DNA of 64,000 bases from Dugong dugon (Eukaryota > Chordata > Mammalia > Sirenia > Dugongidae): assembly GCA_030035585.1 (NCBI GenBank), contig CM057460.1:133718714-133782713 (forward strand), written 5' to 3'. Below the pieces are notes generated by a model. The model had not been told where the DNA came from. It made no database searches and saw nothing but the letters and a program-made list of their open reading frames with translations. This document shows positions 12,307 through 24,340 of this stretch, piece after piece (positions within the stretch are counted from its first letter, which is position 1; every line of letters begins with the position of its first letter). The position numbers and the translations under genes were made by a program.

Positions 12307-15157
12307 GAAAGGCCAATATTATTCTTAATGTAGAGACGCTGAAAACATTCCCTTTGAGAACAGGAACAAGACAAGGATGCCCTTTATCACCACTCTTATT
12401 TAACATTGTGCTGGAAGTCCTAGCTTGAGCAATAAGGCAAGAAAAAGAAATAAAGGGCATCCAAATTGGCAATGAAGAAGTTAAATTGTCCCTGTTTGCA
12501 GATGATATGACACTATACATAAAAAACCCTAAAGACTCCACAAGAAAACCACTGGAACTAATAGAAAGATTCAGCAGACTAGCAGGATACAAGACAAACA
12601 TACAAAAATCAGTTGGAATCCTATACACCAATAAAGAGAATGAAGGAAATCAGGAAAACAATACCATTTATAATAGCCCCTAAAAAAAAAAATACTTAGG
12701 AATAAATCTAACCAAGGATGTAAAAGACCTATACAAAGAAAATTACAAAACACTACTGCGAGAAACCAAAACAGATCTACATAAATGGAAAAACATACCA
12801 TGTTCATGGATAGGTAGACTCAACATTGTGAAAATGACAATTCTACCCAAAGCAATTTGCAAATACAATGCAATCCTGATCCAAATATCAACAACATGCT
12901 TTAAAGAGATAGAAAAACTAATCATTAACTTTATATGGAAAGGAAAGAAGCCCTGGATAACTAAAGCACTATTGAAGAAGAAGAATACAGTAGAAGCACA
13001 TGCACTACTGGACCTCAGAACCTACTACACAGCTACAGCAGTCAAAACAGCCTGGTACTGGTACAATGACAGATACAGTGACCAATGGAACAGAATTGAG
13101 AACCCAGATGTAAATCCATCCAACTACGGTCACCTGATCTTTGACAAGCCCACAAAGTCCATCAGATGGGGCACAGTCTTTTTAACAAATGGTGCTGGCA
13201 AAACTGGATGTCCATCTGCAAAAAAATGAAACAGGACCCATACCTCACACCATATACAAAAACTAATTCAAAATGGATCAAAGACCTAAATATAAAGCCA
13301 AAACCTATAAAGTTCATAGAACAAAAAATACAGTCAATGCTAGAGGCCCTAATACACGGCATTAAAAGCATACAAACCATAACTAACAACACACAAACTC
13401 CAGAAGATAAGCTAGATAACTGGAATATTCTAAAAATCACACAGTTATGCTCATCAAAAGACTTCACTAAAAGAGTAAAAAGAGAACCTACAGACTGGGA
13501 AAAAAATTTTTGGATATTACAAGTCAGACAAAGGTCTAATCTCTAAAATCTACAAGAAAATCCAACGCCTCTACAACAAAAAGACAAATAATCTAATTTA
13601 AAAATGGGCAAAGGAAATGAACAGACATTTCACCAAAGAAGACATTCAAGCGGCCAACAGACATATGAGGAAATGCTCACGATTGGTAGCCATTAGAGAA
13701 ATGTAAATCAAAACCACAACAAGATACCATCTCACCCCGGAATTATGGGCATGAATCAAAAACACTGGAAATAACAAATGTTAATGGGGAGATCGGAACT
13801 CTTATGCACTGCTGGTGGGAATGCAAAATGATACAACCATTTTGGAAAATGATATGGCACTTCCTTAGAAAGCTAGAAATAGAAATACCATACGATCCAG
13901 CAATCCCACTCCTAGGAATCTATCCTAGAGAAATGCGAGTCATCACACGAATAGACATATGCACACCCATGTTCATTGCAGCATTGTTCACAAAAGCAAA
14001 ATGATGGAAACAACCTAGATGCCCATCAATAGATGAATGGATGAACAAACTATGGTACATACACACAATGGAGTATTATGCAATGATAAAGAACAATGGT
14101 GCATCTGTGAAGCATCTCATAACATGGATGAAACTGGAGGACATTATGCTGAGTGAAATAAGTCAATCACAAAAGGACAAATATCGTATGAGACCTCTAC
14201 TGTAAAAACTTATGAAAAAGTTTACACACAAAAAGAAACAATCTTTGTTGTTTACAAGGGATGGGAGGGGTGGGGGGGACACACTAAATACACAACAGAT
14301 AAGTGGTAACTTTGGTGAAGGGTAAGACAGTACACAAGACTGGGGAAGCCAGCACAACTTGTACAAGGAAAGGTCATGGAAGCGCCATATACACATCCAA
14401 ACTCCCTGAGGGACGAAATTGCTGGGCTGAGGGCTATGGGAACCATGACCTTGGGGAACATCTAGCTCAACTGGCATAACATAGTTTATAAAGAAAATGT
14501 TCTACGTTCTACCTTGGTGAGTAGTGTCTGGGTCTTAAAAGCCTGTGAGCAGCCATCTAAGATACTCCACTGTTATCACCCCTTCGGGAGCAAGGGAGAA
14601 TGAAGAGAACAAGATACAATGGAAAGATTAGTCCAAAGGACTAATGGACCACAACTACCATGGCCTCCACCAGACTGAGTTCAGTACAACTAGATGGTGC
14701 CCAGCTACCACCACTGACTGTTCTGACAGGATTACAACAGAGGGTCCCAGACAGAGCTGAAGAAAAATGTAGAACAAAATTCTAACTTACAAAAAAAGAC
14801 CAGACTTACTGGCCTGACAGAGACTGGAGAAACCCTGAGAGTATGGCCCCCGGACGCCCTTTTAGCTCAGTAATGAAGTCACTCCCGAGGTTCACCCTCC
14901 AGCCAAAGATTAGACAGGCCCATAAAACAAAACAAGACTAATGGGGCACAACAACCCAGGGACAAGGACTAGAAGGCAGGAGTGGACAGGAAAGCTGGTA
15001 TTAGGGAACCTAAGGTTGAGAAGGGACAGTGTTGACATGTCCTGGGGTTGTTAACCAATGTCATTAAAACAATTTGTGTACTGTTTAATGAGAAATTATG
15101 TTCTCTAAACCTTCATCTAAAGTACAATAAAAAAAAAAATCTTTTAAAAAAAGAGGA
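12307..15157 (+). mobile_element. L1-1, 5'-truncated L1 inserted into RTE copy B
   Basis: The element starts within ORF2 RT ('GAGACGCTGAAAACATTCCC'), runs through the ORF2 C-terminus and about 0.9 kb of 3' UTR, and ends in 'AGTACAATAAA' plus an A-rich tail. It is flanked by GAAAATACCATGGCTTA (12290-12306) and GAAAATACCATGTTTTA (15158-15174), a target duplication with few differences. The interrupted RTE sequence continues in register on both sides, which fixes the insertion precisely. It resembles L1-3 at 46283 along its length but lacks that copy's second 3' end. Confidence 0.95.
12316..14205 (+). pseudogene. L1-1 ORF2 remnant (RT to C-terminus)
   Basis: The RT portion keeps the 'FADDMTLYI' active site at about 12496 and is followed by '[20 protein letters not shown]', as in L1 ORF2. 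The conserved 'CWWECK' block of the C-terminal region (about 13806) is also visible. At about 12425 a stop interrupts the 'VLEVLA' motif, and the frame shifts at least twice (near 12660 and 13190). In L1 this protein nicks and copies DNA, but the endonuclease half is absent here. Confidence 0.9.
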
Positions 15158-15174
15158 GAAAATACCATGTTTTA

Positions 15175-17671
15175 GGCCAGGCACACCCTAGTCTCCAAAG
15201 TGATATCTTTGCTTTTTTAAATTTTAAAGAGGTATTTTGCAGATTTGCTCAGTGCAATATGTCATCCAATTTCTGGACTGCTGCTTCCACGGGTGTTGAT
15301 TGTGGATCCAAGTAAAATGAAACCCTTGACAAACTCCAATCTATTTTCCGTTTATCGTGATGTTGCTTATTGGTAAAGTTGTGAGGATTTTTGTTTTCTT
15401 TATGTTGAGGTATAATCCGTACTGAAGGCTGTAGTGTTTAATCTTCATTATAAGTGCTGCAAATCCTCTTCACTTTCAGCAAGAAAGGTTGTGTCATCTG
15501 CACATCACAACTGTTAATGAGTCTTGCTTCAATCTTGATGCCACATTCTTTCTCAGATAGTCCAGCTTCTCGGATTATTTGATCAGTGTATGGATTGAAT
15601 AACTATCGTGAAAGGATATAACCTTGACGCATGCAATATCCCCTTGTTCTGTTCGAACAACTGCCTCTTGATCTATGTACAGGTTCCTCATGAGCACAAC
15701 TAAGTGTTCTGGAATTCCGACTCTTCACAATGTTATCCATAATTTGTTAGGATCCACAGAGTCCAATGCCTTTGCATAGTCAATAAAACACATGTAAATA
15801 TCTTTCTGGTGTTCTCTGCTTTCAGCCAAGATCCATCTAACATCAGAAATGATATCCCTCATTCTACGATCTCCTCTGAATCTGGCTTGAATTTCTGGCA
15901 GTGAGCACCTCCAGCACTGCATCTGTTTGTTGAAAAATCTCGTTGGTATTCCAACAAATCCTGGAGCCTTGTTTTTTGCCAGTGCCTTCAGTGCAGCTTG
16001 GACTTCTTCCTAGAGTACCATCAGTCTTGATCATATGCTATCTCCTGAAACAGCCGAATGTCGACCAGTTGTTTTTGATACAGTGACTCTGTATTCCCTC
16101 CAACTTCTTCTGATGCTTGCTGTGTCATTCTATATTTTGCTGATAGAATCTTTCAATATTGCAACTGGAGGCCTGAATTTTTTATTCAGTTCTTTCAGCC
16201 TGAGAAATGTTGAGTGTGTTCTTCCCTTTTGGTTTTCTAACTCCAGGTCTTCTCATATTTCATTGTAATACTTTACTTTGTGTTCTCGAGTCATCCTTTG
16301 AAATCTTCTGTTCAGCTCTTTGACTTCATCATTTCTTCCTTTCCTTTAGCTACTCTGTGTTCAGAAGCAAGTTTCAGAGTCTCTTCTGACATCCATTTCG
16401 ATCTTTTCTTTCTTTCCTGTCTTTTTAATGCCTCTTTCTTTCTTCTTGAATGATGTCCTTGATGTCATTACACAACTCATCTGGTCTTTGGTCATTAGTG
16501 TTCAATGCATCAAATCTAATATTGTTATGGTCTCTAAATTTAGGTGGGATATACTCAACTTCGTACTTTGGCTCTCCTGGAGTTCCTCTAATTTTCTTCA
16601 GCTTCAACTTGAACTTGCATATGAGTAATTGATAGACTGTTCTGCAGTCAGCCCCGGCCTTGTTCTGATTGATGATGTTGAGCTTTTCCATGATCTCTTT
16701 CTACAGATGTAGTCGATTTGATTCCTGTGTATTCCATCTGATGAGGTCCAAGTGTTGATGTTGTTGAAAAAGGTATTTGCAATGAAGAAGCTGTTGGTCT
16801 TGCAAAAGTCTATCATGCGATCTCCACAGTCATTTCTTTCACTAAGGCCATATTTTGCAACTACCAATCCTTCGTTTCCAATTTTTACATTCCAACTGCC
16901 AGTAATTATCAATGCATCTTGATTGCATGATTGATCAATTTCAGATGGCAGAAGTTGATAAAAAATTTCGATTTCCTCATCCTTGGCCTTAGTGGTTGGT
17001 GCATAAATTTGAATAATTGTCATATTAAGTGGTCTCCCTTGTAGGCGTACGGATATTATCCTGTCACTGACAACACTGTACTTCAGGATAGATCTTGAAA
17101 TGTTCTTTCAATGATGAATGTAACACCATTCCTCTTCAAGGTGTCATTCACAGCACAGTAGACCAATCCATTTTGGCTCACTAATGCCTGGGGTATCAAT
17201 TTTATGTGTTCCTTTTCATTTTTGACGACTTCCAATTTTCCTAGCTTCATACTTCATGCATTCCATGCTCTGATTATTAATGGATGTTTGCACCTGTTTC
17301 TTCTCATTTTGAATCGTGCCACCACAGCAGATAAAGGTCCTGAAAGCTTAACTCCATCCAATTCATTAAGGCTGACTCTGCTTTGAGAATGCAGCTTTTC
17401 CCCAGTAGTATTTTGAGTGCCTTCTTCCAATCTGAGGGGCTCATCTTCCAGCACTATGCCAGACAACGTTCTGCTGCTATTCATAAGGTTTTCATTGGCC
17501 AACTTTTTCAGAAGTACACTGCCAGGTCCTTCTCCCTAGTCTGTCTTAGTCTGGAAATTCCACTGAAACCTGTCCACCATGGGTAACCCTGTTGGTATTT
17601 GAAATACCGATGGCATAGATTCCAGCATCACAGCAACACACAAGCCACCACAGTATGACAAACTGACACCT
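15175..17671 (-). mobile_element. RTE copy B, 5' part
   Basis: This continues copy B after L1-1, from the C-terminal coding region through RT and endonuclease to the 5' end ('GTCAGTTTGTCATACTGTGG' on the minus strand, near 17671). With the left piece the RTE adds up to about 2.9 kb, close to full length with some small deletions. Confidence 0.92.
15480..17502 (-). pseudogene. Broken endonuclease/RT ORF of RTE copy B
   Basis: On the minus strand the N-terminal piece (17254-17502) begins 'MANENLMNSSRTLSGIV' and the endonuclease piece (16604-17023) keeps 'IQIYAPTTKAKDEEIE'. The catalytic 'GDWN' motif reads GSWN. An RT block with 'CFIDYAKALDSVDPNKLW' lies at 15725-15922. The active site near 15500 reads CADD in place of YADD and a stop precedes it. 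About 150 bp between the finger and palm blocks, near 15900, are missing compared with copies D and E. Confidence 0.88.
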
Positions 17672-19084
17672 GTTATATTTGTCTTTACTATTTTATTGAA
17701 ACCAAATAGTTCATTTTAATTGTTTAGTCTCATAACAAAAACACAGGTGTGAACTTAATATACTAATAATGTTTTAGGCCAAAGGTGCTTCAGATGGTAT
17801 TAGTGAGCACTCCAAAAACAAAGGTTATAATGCTGTTTTGATGAAGAAATGTGGAGGAAAAATTTAATTATTTCTGAGCATATGGTGGTATGGGCAATGC
17901 CAAACTGAAAAGAATCCCCCTTGTAGCAGCTGGTTCCGTCTTTATATTTTGAACAATTATTCAGTTTCAGCAAGCAACATCATCTGTCACAGCAAAACAA
18001 GTTTTCAAATAAAATTTATGTTCTTTTTCAGTTTTGTTTGCATTTGAATTACAAGATTATTTTGAATTATAAGATTGTGGGAGGGGGGTTATATGGAGAT
18101 TATGGTGAACTGAGCCCACCCCAGCCACCAGTTGACACACATAGGGCAGGATAAAACAAACGCAGTATGAACTGTACTATTAGATGTAATTTTTAATGTC
18201 ATTTTAAACCAAGAAACAAAATTAATCATCGTTTTTCTATTTCCCATTCAACTAGCTCATAAAAGTATGTAATATATTTAATAATAAACACAAAATACTT
18301 GAACATTTTTAAAATATCGATCATAGTGATGAGTAAAAATAATTTAAAAGCTACATTGGCAAGGTTGTGATCATTTGTTTTTCATTTTAAAGAGGTCATG
18401 CATGCATTTCTCAACTTTGAGAAACACTGTTCTCACCTACACAGTATCATTTCTCCTATATTTTGGTAATAGTAATCCCACTCTTCCCTTGGAGAATCAT
18501 TTCTTTTCTATTCTGTGTGGTTCTAATACAATCATAAATCATGGGGTTTCTTCTCTTCCTATCCAATGCATGAACACATGAGTCACACTAGAGCCATCAG
18601 GTTCTCTGTCACAGGAATTTGAATATTGAATGGAGGGACACATGAAAATAGAAGACAGATGTAATTGAGTTATTTCTGATGTGAACTGCCGTTAAGTTCT
18701 CGCTGTCGAGATCTCTGGAGCTACAGAAGGTTTCTGTTCTTTCCTGAGTTTGTTATTGAACCTATCATTTTATATTATGAGGTAGCCATTATTATTCCTA
18801 TAAATCTTCCTTTTTTTTTCCTTTTGCTTAAGTTAATCAAAAACAGTTTCTGTTGGTTACCACCAAAGAACCTTAACCAGTATACTAATCTAAACAAAAC
18901 AATCCAAACCCACACAAACACCAAAGAAGACCAAAAAGTACTAAAAAGTTCATAAAAGTATAGGGAACAGAAAAGCAATACTGTGCATAGCATTTTCTTC
19001 CTTTCTCTGCCTGTTTTATAAGTTTGGATTCACTTGTTAATGCATTTTACAAACAGCATTCATCTCTATAACATACCACACCTG
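17672..19084. other. Unique AT-rich non-genic DNA
   Basis: No repeat or gene recognised. The frames at 18375-18581 (plus) and 18775-18993 (minus) have no motifs. Confidence 0.5.
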
Positions 19085-19475
19085 ATTAAATGTTTCTTGA
19101 AAGCAAGAAATAATTCTTATTCATGTGGCATCTCTAGTATCTCAAAGAATACTTGCTTGGCACACATAATAGACAGCCAATAAACAAACAAAAACAGTTT
19201 TGTTTAACTGAAGAGTTTCACCTTAAATGTTCACTGATATATCAGTATGTCAATAAACAGTTTTTAAAAATCATAGAGTTTATTATAAGAAGAGGCACAG
19301 TTAACTTTTCTAGTTATTGAATTCCTACAATGATAATTATTATTATGATAAGCATCCTTCATTCTACAGTAAGCTCCTTAAAATCAGAAATGGTTTTAGT
19401 CTTTGTTTCTCCAGAACCTAAAAGCCTTGTATATAGTTGTCACTCAAAATTGTTTAATGAATAAATACATATTGA
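19085..19475 (+). mobile_element. Two L2 3'-end fragments
   Basis: Two short sense matches to the L2 terminus are seen: 19085-19200 ('TTCTTATTCATGTGGCATCT', then 'CTTGGCACACATAATAGACA') and 19365-19475 ('GTAAGCTCCTTAAAATCAG', then 'TTGTTTAATGAATAAATAC'). The sequence between them is unassigned. Both are old. Confidence 0.6.
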
Positions 19476-20234
19476 GGTTAGATATATCACTTTGGAACTT
19501 TCATGATATAAATTAATGTAACTTGAATTTGAAGACACTTAATATCCTACTCTAGTTCATATTTAATGTTCTGCCCAAACTGACATCTGCCCAAACTAAT
19601 ATCTGTATTATTTGCCATATTTCGTCCTTAAAACTATGACGTATGTTATAGAGCAGCACCAGTTTTTCCAATTCTCTAAAAACATACTAGGTATCTTGAG
19701 GTCTAAGATGAGAACAACTCAGCATTAAAAGTTAATTAATTGGTAGCACTGACACTCTTTTAGGAGTACTGTCATTGTCAACATCTGTATTAAGAAATTT
19801 TAAGTCCTTTTTTACCGAAGCACAAGATACAGAAGAAATCACTTTAACCTAGGCAAACACTTCTGTGACCTAAGATTTTCTTACATACAGCGTTAAGAAC
19901 CAGCTAGCCTTACTCTTACCTCTCCCCTATTCCATTCCCATCCCATCTCCCCAACCCAAACAAGTCACTTTTGTTGGCCATTCTGCAGAATTCAGTCATG
20001 GTCTTATACAGAAGATGTTTCACTTAAAACTGGATGTTGGTGAGAAGAGTCTAAAGATAGTGGTCCGAAAGACTGAACCAAGACACAGTAAGCATACTGT
20101 ACTTCGGAAATAAGTGATTTCGCTATACTTTTTGGAACTGTGGAATTTGAAATCCTCAAGTAGAAATTGAATTAAAGACTTCTTGTCCCAAGGTATCTGA
20201 CTAAAAATCAAAACAAAACAAACAAACAAAATAC
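19476..20234. other. Unique non-genic DNA
   Basis: No repeat or gene recognised in this interval. Confidence 0.5.
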
Positions 20235-20540
20235 TTTGTTCTAGTCCTTTCTCTCCCATTAACTAGCTTTATGACCTTAATTAAGTCCTGGTGGCACAAC
20301 AGTACAACAGTTAAGCACTCGGCTGCTATCTGGTAAGTTGGCAGTTCAAACCCACCCAGTGGCTCTGCAGGAGAAAGACCTGGAGATCTGCTCCTGCAAA
20401 GATTACAGCCTAGAAAACCCTATGGGACAGTCCTATCACATAGGGTTGTGATGATCAGAACTGACTCAAGGGCATCTAACAACAACAATCTCTCTGAACC
20501 TCAGCTTCCATGTTTATGCGTCTAACCATCTCTCCACTTT
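20235..20540 (+). mobile_element. MIR split by an AfroSINE
   Basis: The MIR core 'TAACTAGCTTTATGACCTTA' (20260-20280) breaks off and resumes as 'CTCTCTGAACCTCAGCTTCC' (about 20492-20511), exactly the order seen in intact MIRs. The intervening 207 bp are an AfroSINE. This shows directly that the AfroSINE is the younger insertion. Confidence 0.75.
20285..20491 (+). mobile_element. AfroSINE of the 'CTAACAACAAC' tail class
   Basis: The head 'CTGGTGGCACAACAGTACAA' and the box-B-like 'GGCAGTTCAAACCCACC' mark the tRNA-derived part. A middle segment 'GACCTGGAGATCTGCTCCTG' follows, then 'GAAAACCCTATGGGACAG' and a tail ending 'GCATCTAACAACAACAA'. This tail is the RTE 3' terminus rather than the 'CAATGGGTTTGG' tail of other copies here. 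Confidence 0.88.
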
Positions 20541-20554
20541 GACAGAAAACTTTT

Positions 20555-20925
20555 TTTGAGCATATCATGCCCTCTCTTACATTCACACCTTTGTACATGT
20601 TGTAAACGTTTTTGCCTCCTTTTAATTGTCTGGCTAACTACACTCAATCAATCAACACCTCCTTCAGGAGGCCTTCTAGGCTGCTCTAGCGCTCCCTCCC
20701 TATGCTCCCATAGCATCTTGGACATGGCTCTATCAAAGCTCTTCTCACACTCCATCATTACTACCTCTGTTAATCTATCCGTCTCTTCTCTTGAACTAAG
20801 AGCTTTTTGAGGGCATAGGCTGTGTCTTCCTCACACTACCTTTATCACTTAACACAGTGCTTGTTCATATTAGGAGCTCAATAAGTGAATTATTAATCAA
20901 AGACTGAATGAATCAATGAATGAAT
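20555..20925 (+). mobile_element. L2 LINE 3' end
   Basis: This matches the L2 3' end in sense: 'ACACCTTTGTACATGTTGT', 'CACCTCCTTCAGGAGGCCTT', 'GAGCTTTTTGAGGGCATAGG', then 'AGGAGCTCAATAAGTGAATT' and an ATGA-rich tail. The 84-codon frame at 20556-20810 lies inside it and is not a gene. Confidence 0.8.
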
Positions 20926-21726
20926 GAAAAACAGATTCTCTTTTAATATTGGTGTTTTTTCATTGCCAAATGGTATATTTGGTAAATATCATTCTAGAGA
21001 TATATAAACTTTTGGGATAATGCTTGGTCTCATTAAAATACAAAATGTAACTGAAGGAAAGAAATTTAGCTGCATCCCTTCCTGCCAGAATCTATTGTTC
21101 TTATGGTCCTTAGATCAGCTTAATTACAATGCAGGTATTTATATAAACACAATTATGCTACTTGTAGTCAATTCACCTTAAATGCTTTCTTTAGATGATT
21201 GCAGAAGTGTAGGGAGAAAAAATGAATGTCATTACTATCACAGCAGTTATTATAATAGAGTTTTGAATAATGAATGAACAGTGTTTAAAAGAATAATTTA
21301 AGAGCAGTTTATTAGGCAAATTGTTTCTCTTGATATGTATTAAATTACATTGTTATATTCATAAAAATGGTGTATTACAAAATCAAGTATTACATAACAG
21401 GAAGATGTCAATGCTAACAATATTACTGAACTTATAGTTTGAAAACTTATATTTTAATACGATTATACTTCAGGTTTTCTTTACCATCAATGTAGTAAAA
21501 AGAAAATAAGTTTGAAATATTCCTGATTTTTGAAATCCAAAAAAGAAAAAGCGCATACTGAGAAAGTAAATATTTATATGTATCAAGTATTGTTATTGGT
21601 TGGAATATTTTGCCATAACAAATAAACAAGCTGTGCCATTCACATTGATGTTTGTTTTTTCTCGCTTGCTTGCTTGCTTGCCTGCTTTTGTCTTTGTTTT
21701 ATCATCCCTCTATAATTTTCTTTAGG
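20926..21726. other. Unique AT-rich DNA with a (CTTG)n stretch
   Basis: No gene recognised. A short CTTG-type simple repeat lies at about 21662-21684. Confidence 0.5.
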
Positions 21727-22023
21727 GGGCATTGCTGTCTCATTGGTAGAGTTCTCAACTTCCATGCAGGAGACCCAGTTCTATTCTGGGCCAGTGCACC
21801 TCATGTGCAGCCACTACTCCTCTGTCAGTGGAGGCTTGCCTGTTGCTATGACGCAGGTTTCAGCAGAGCTTTCAAATTAAGACATATTAGGAAGAAACAA
21901 CTGGCAATCTACTTCCAAAAAATCAGCCAATGAAAACTCTATGGATCATAACAATCCAACCTCATTGTTCATGGGGTCACCACAAATCAGGGACTGAATG
22001 AATGACAGCTAACAACAACAACA
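21727..22023 (+). mobile_element. tRNA-Gly-headed SINE with RTE 5' and 3' pieces
   Basis: The first 70 bases (about 21728-21800) closely follow a glycine tRNA: acceptor 'GCATTG', 'CATTGGTAGAGTTCTC', 'GCAGGAGACCC', T-arm 'GTTCTATTCTGGGCC' and 3' 'AGTGCA', with TCC at the anticodon position. Then comes a segment like the RTE 5' region ('GTCAGTGGAGGCTTGCCTGT', 'GGTTTCAGCAGAGCTT', 'ATCTACTTCCAAAAAATCAG'), then the RTE 3' end ('CATGGGGTCACCACAAATC', 'AGCTAACAACAACAACA'). The middle of the RTE is skipped. A weak ATAATTT direct repeat flanks it. It is a SINE, not a working tRNA gene, because the stems are damaged. It may already be catalogued as an afrotherian SINE. Confidence 0.85.
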
Positions 22024-23064
22024 TAATTTATTATACAATTGGGAGATAATTTGCTTCATGGTCTAAGCTTGCATTGTATTGTTCCAGTAGCTCACAAACA
22101 CATATCTGGAAACCAAGAGTGCTTGAAAAGACGGAATTTTATTTTTGACAATAGATATATAAATGGAGGAAAAAGAAAAGCTGAAAATTTTTAAATATAA
22201 CTTTTTATTCATCAAAGCAGTGAATATTACAATGATCACTGTCCTAAAAGCCAGACAGACTTTATAAACTTACAAAAGAGCAACACAAAAGGAGAAAACA
22301 AAGGGAGGAGACACACAATCACAAAGCTTATTTCCTACAATCACGACAGTTTCTCTGTAGCAGCTGAATTATAATAGAGATGTTACCATCTGGAAAGCCT
22401 ATAAAAGGCAGTCTATGTTCTCAATTACCATCTATTCCTTGGCCTTGCATATTGTCCATATGTGTGGTTATTTGTTTTCATTTTTCATATCTCTGTTTAT
22501 TAAAAATCCTCAGAAAACAGGGTGGATTTAGAAATTAAATACATTTTTTTCTCTAAGATTTGGGACAGTTCAGAGCAAATATAAATTTGAGGAGAGGTGT
22601 GAGGCAGCAGATATGATTGTACATATTACGCAATAAGACTAGGTCAAGAATGAACAAGTAAGAGTGCAGTGAATCATCACTTTATAGCTGAATTTAACTG
22701 AGCAACTCAAAATGTCACTGGATTGTCACCTAAAGAAACTCATAGCATCAATCTGAAAATAAAAAACTCATTTTTACCTCTTACGAACAATTATCAAAAG
22801 AAGTGGATAAGTTACAGAAATTACAGCATCATCATTTGGCTTTCAGAGTTCTGACAGTTAGCCCTTGATTCCCCAGTAAAAGAGATTGTTTATATGATAA
22901 TTGAATGCTTTAGACACATCACTAATGATTTTTTTTCATTACGGTAATGTTAATCTCAACTAGGAATCCCTCCTTCAATAATTACTTACATTTCCTTGAC
23001 TCATGTAATCAGTTTTAGTTTACTTCATTTACATTCCTTGTTATTATATTATTATTATTTAAAA
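22024..23064. other. Unique AT-rich non-genic DNA
   Basis: No repeat or gene recognised, apart from a short TTA repeat at about 23041-23058. Confidence 0.5.
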
Positions 23065-23290
23065 TGATAGCTGATATTTATGAAATGATTACTGTGTCCT
23101 CAGCACTATGACAAGCACTTTACAGGAATTACCTCACTTACTCCCTACAACCAAGTTATCTTCATCTTATAAATGAGAAAATGGAATCTTAGAAAGGATT
23201 TCTTGACCTGGTTCGTGGCAGAACCTGGACTCTTCCCAGGCCTGTGACTCATAAGGCCACAATCTTAGTCACAGACCTACACTGTTTGAA
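23065..23290 (-). mobile_element. MIR SINE
   Basis: The plus strand shows the antisense MIR pattern: 'GACAAGCACTTTACAGGAAT', 'ATCTTATAAATGAGAAAATG', then 'GGCAGAACCTGGACTCTTCC'. It is old and diverged. The following 23291-23796 shows nothing I recognise. Confidence 0.72.
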
Positions 23291-23796
23291 TAAAGAGCAT
23301 GACCATACCATTTAAAATCTCATTCTAATAACCTTTGTTAAACATAATATCCTCATTTTATTTTACTTTTAATTAGACTAAAAACAAAAAAATAAATTCC
23401 TCAGTTGCAGAAGGAAGTCACTCATTTAATTGAGCAAAACTGCTGTAAAATTTTGATCTTGAATTCTGCTGATTCTTCAAGCAATTACCATTAGCAATTT
23501 ATACCAGATACATAAATACCCTATACCAAAGATCATAGCAAGTTTTTCTACTTAACTCAAGCTTATTATATTGAAACAGAATTCTTTATTAAAACTAATG
23601 TGCCCAATAATAGTAAACATTAATTCTAAAATTAATCCCATGATGATCTTTTGTCTACTTAGCAATGTCCTAATAGCCTTCTTTCCCATTTTGAGAAGCT
23701 TCATCTTCTTTCTGATTTCGATCTCTGTCCAAAAATAGTTAAATATTCCACTAGTTTTAGCAGGTAAGATTTTATATTTAGTATTTCCACAGAGAC

Positions 23797-24340
23797 GTTG
23801 TTAGTTTTTTTGTTTGGTGCCTTTTGTTGTTTGGCTCCAAGTCTTAGCGATCTTATGTATAATAGAATCAAACGTTGCCAGGTCCTGCGCCACTCTCACA
23901 ATTGTTGCTATGTTTGAACCCATTGTTGTAGCCACTGCATCAATCCATCTCTTTGAGGGTCTTCTTTTTATTTAATGACCCTCTGCTTTACCAAGTATGA
24001 TATCCTATTCCAGCCATTAGTCCCTCCTTATAACATATCCAAAGTAAGCCAGAGGAAGTCTCGTCATCCTCTCTTCTAAGGAACATTCTGGCTGTACTTC
24101 CTTTCAGACAGCTTTGTTTCTTCTTCTGGCAGTACATGGTATATTCAGTATTCTTTGCCAACACCACGATTTGAATGTGTCTGTTCTTCAGTCTTCACTT
24201 TTGTTTTTCAGCTTTCTCCGGCATTGAGGAAACTGAAAATACCACGGGTTAGGGCAGATGAAACTCAGTCATCCAAGTGACATCTTTGCTTTTTAAGATT
24301 TTAAAGAGGTCTTTGCCTCAGATTTGCCCAATGCAATACT
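23797..24340 (-). mobile_element. RTE copy C, 3' part
   Basis: The element's 3' end is on the minus strand: a degraded 'GTTGTTAG' start, 'CATTGTTGTAGCCACTGCAT', 'AAGTATGATATCCTATTCCA', and 'GATTTGCCCAATGCAATAC' as its last clear RTE motif. Here a T-rich stretch begins, the reversed poly(A) of the next insertion. It resumes at about 26650 with roughly 1 kb of RTE sequence missing. Confidence 0.88.

Noticed and set aside
20556-20810. 84-codon frame
   Set aside because: It falls entirely in an L2 3' end.
21728-21800. Possible functional tRNA-Gly gene
   Set aside because: The sequence follows tRNA-Gly, but the anticodon stem is mismatched, and it is fused to RTE-derived SINE sequence. It is a SINE head.
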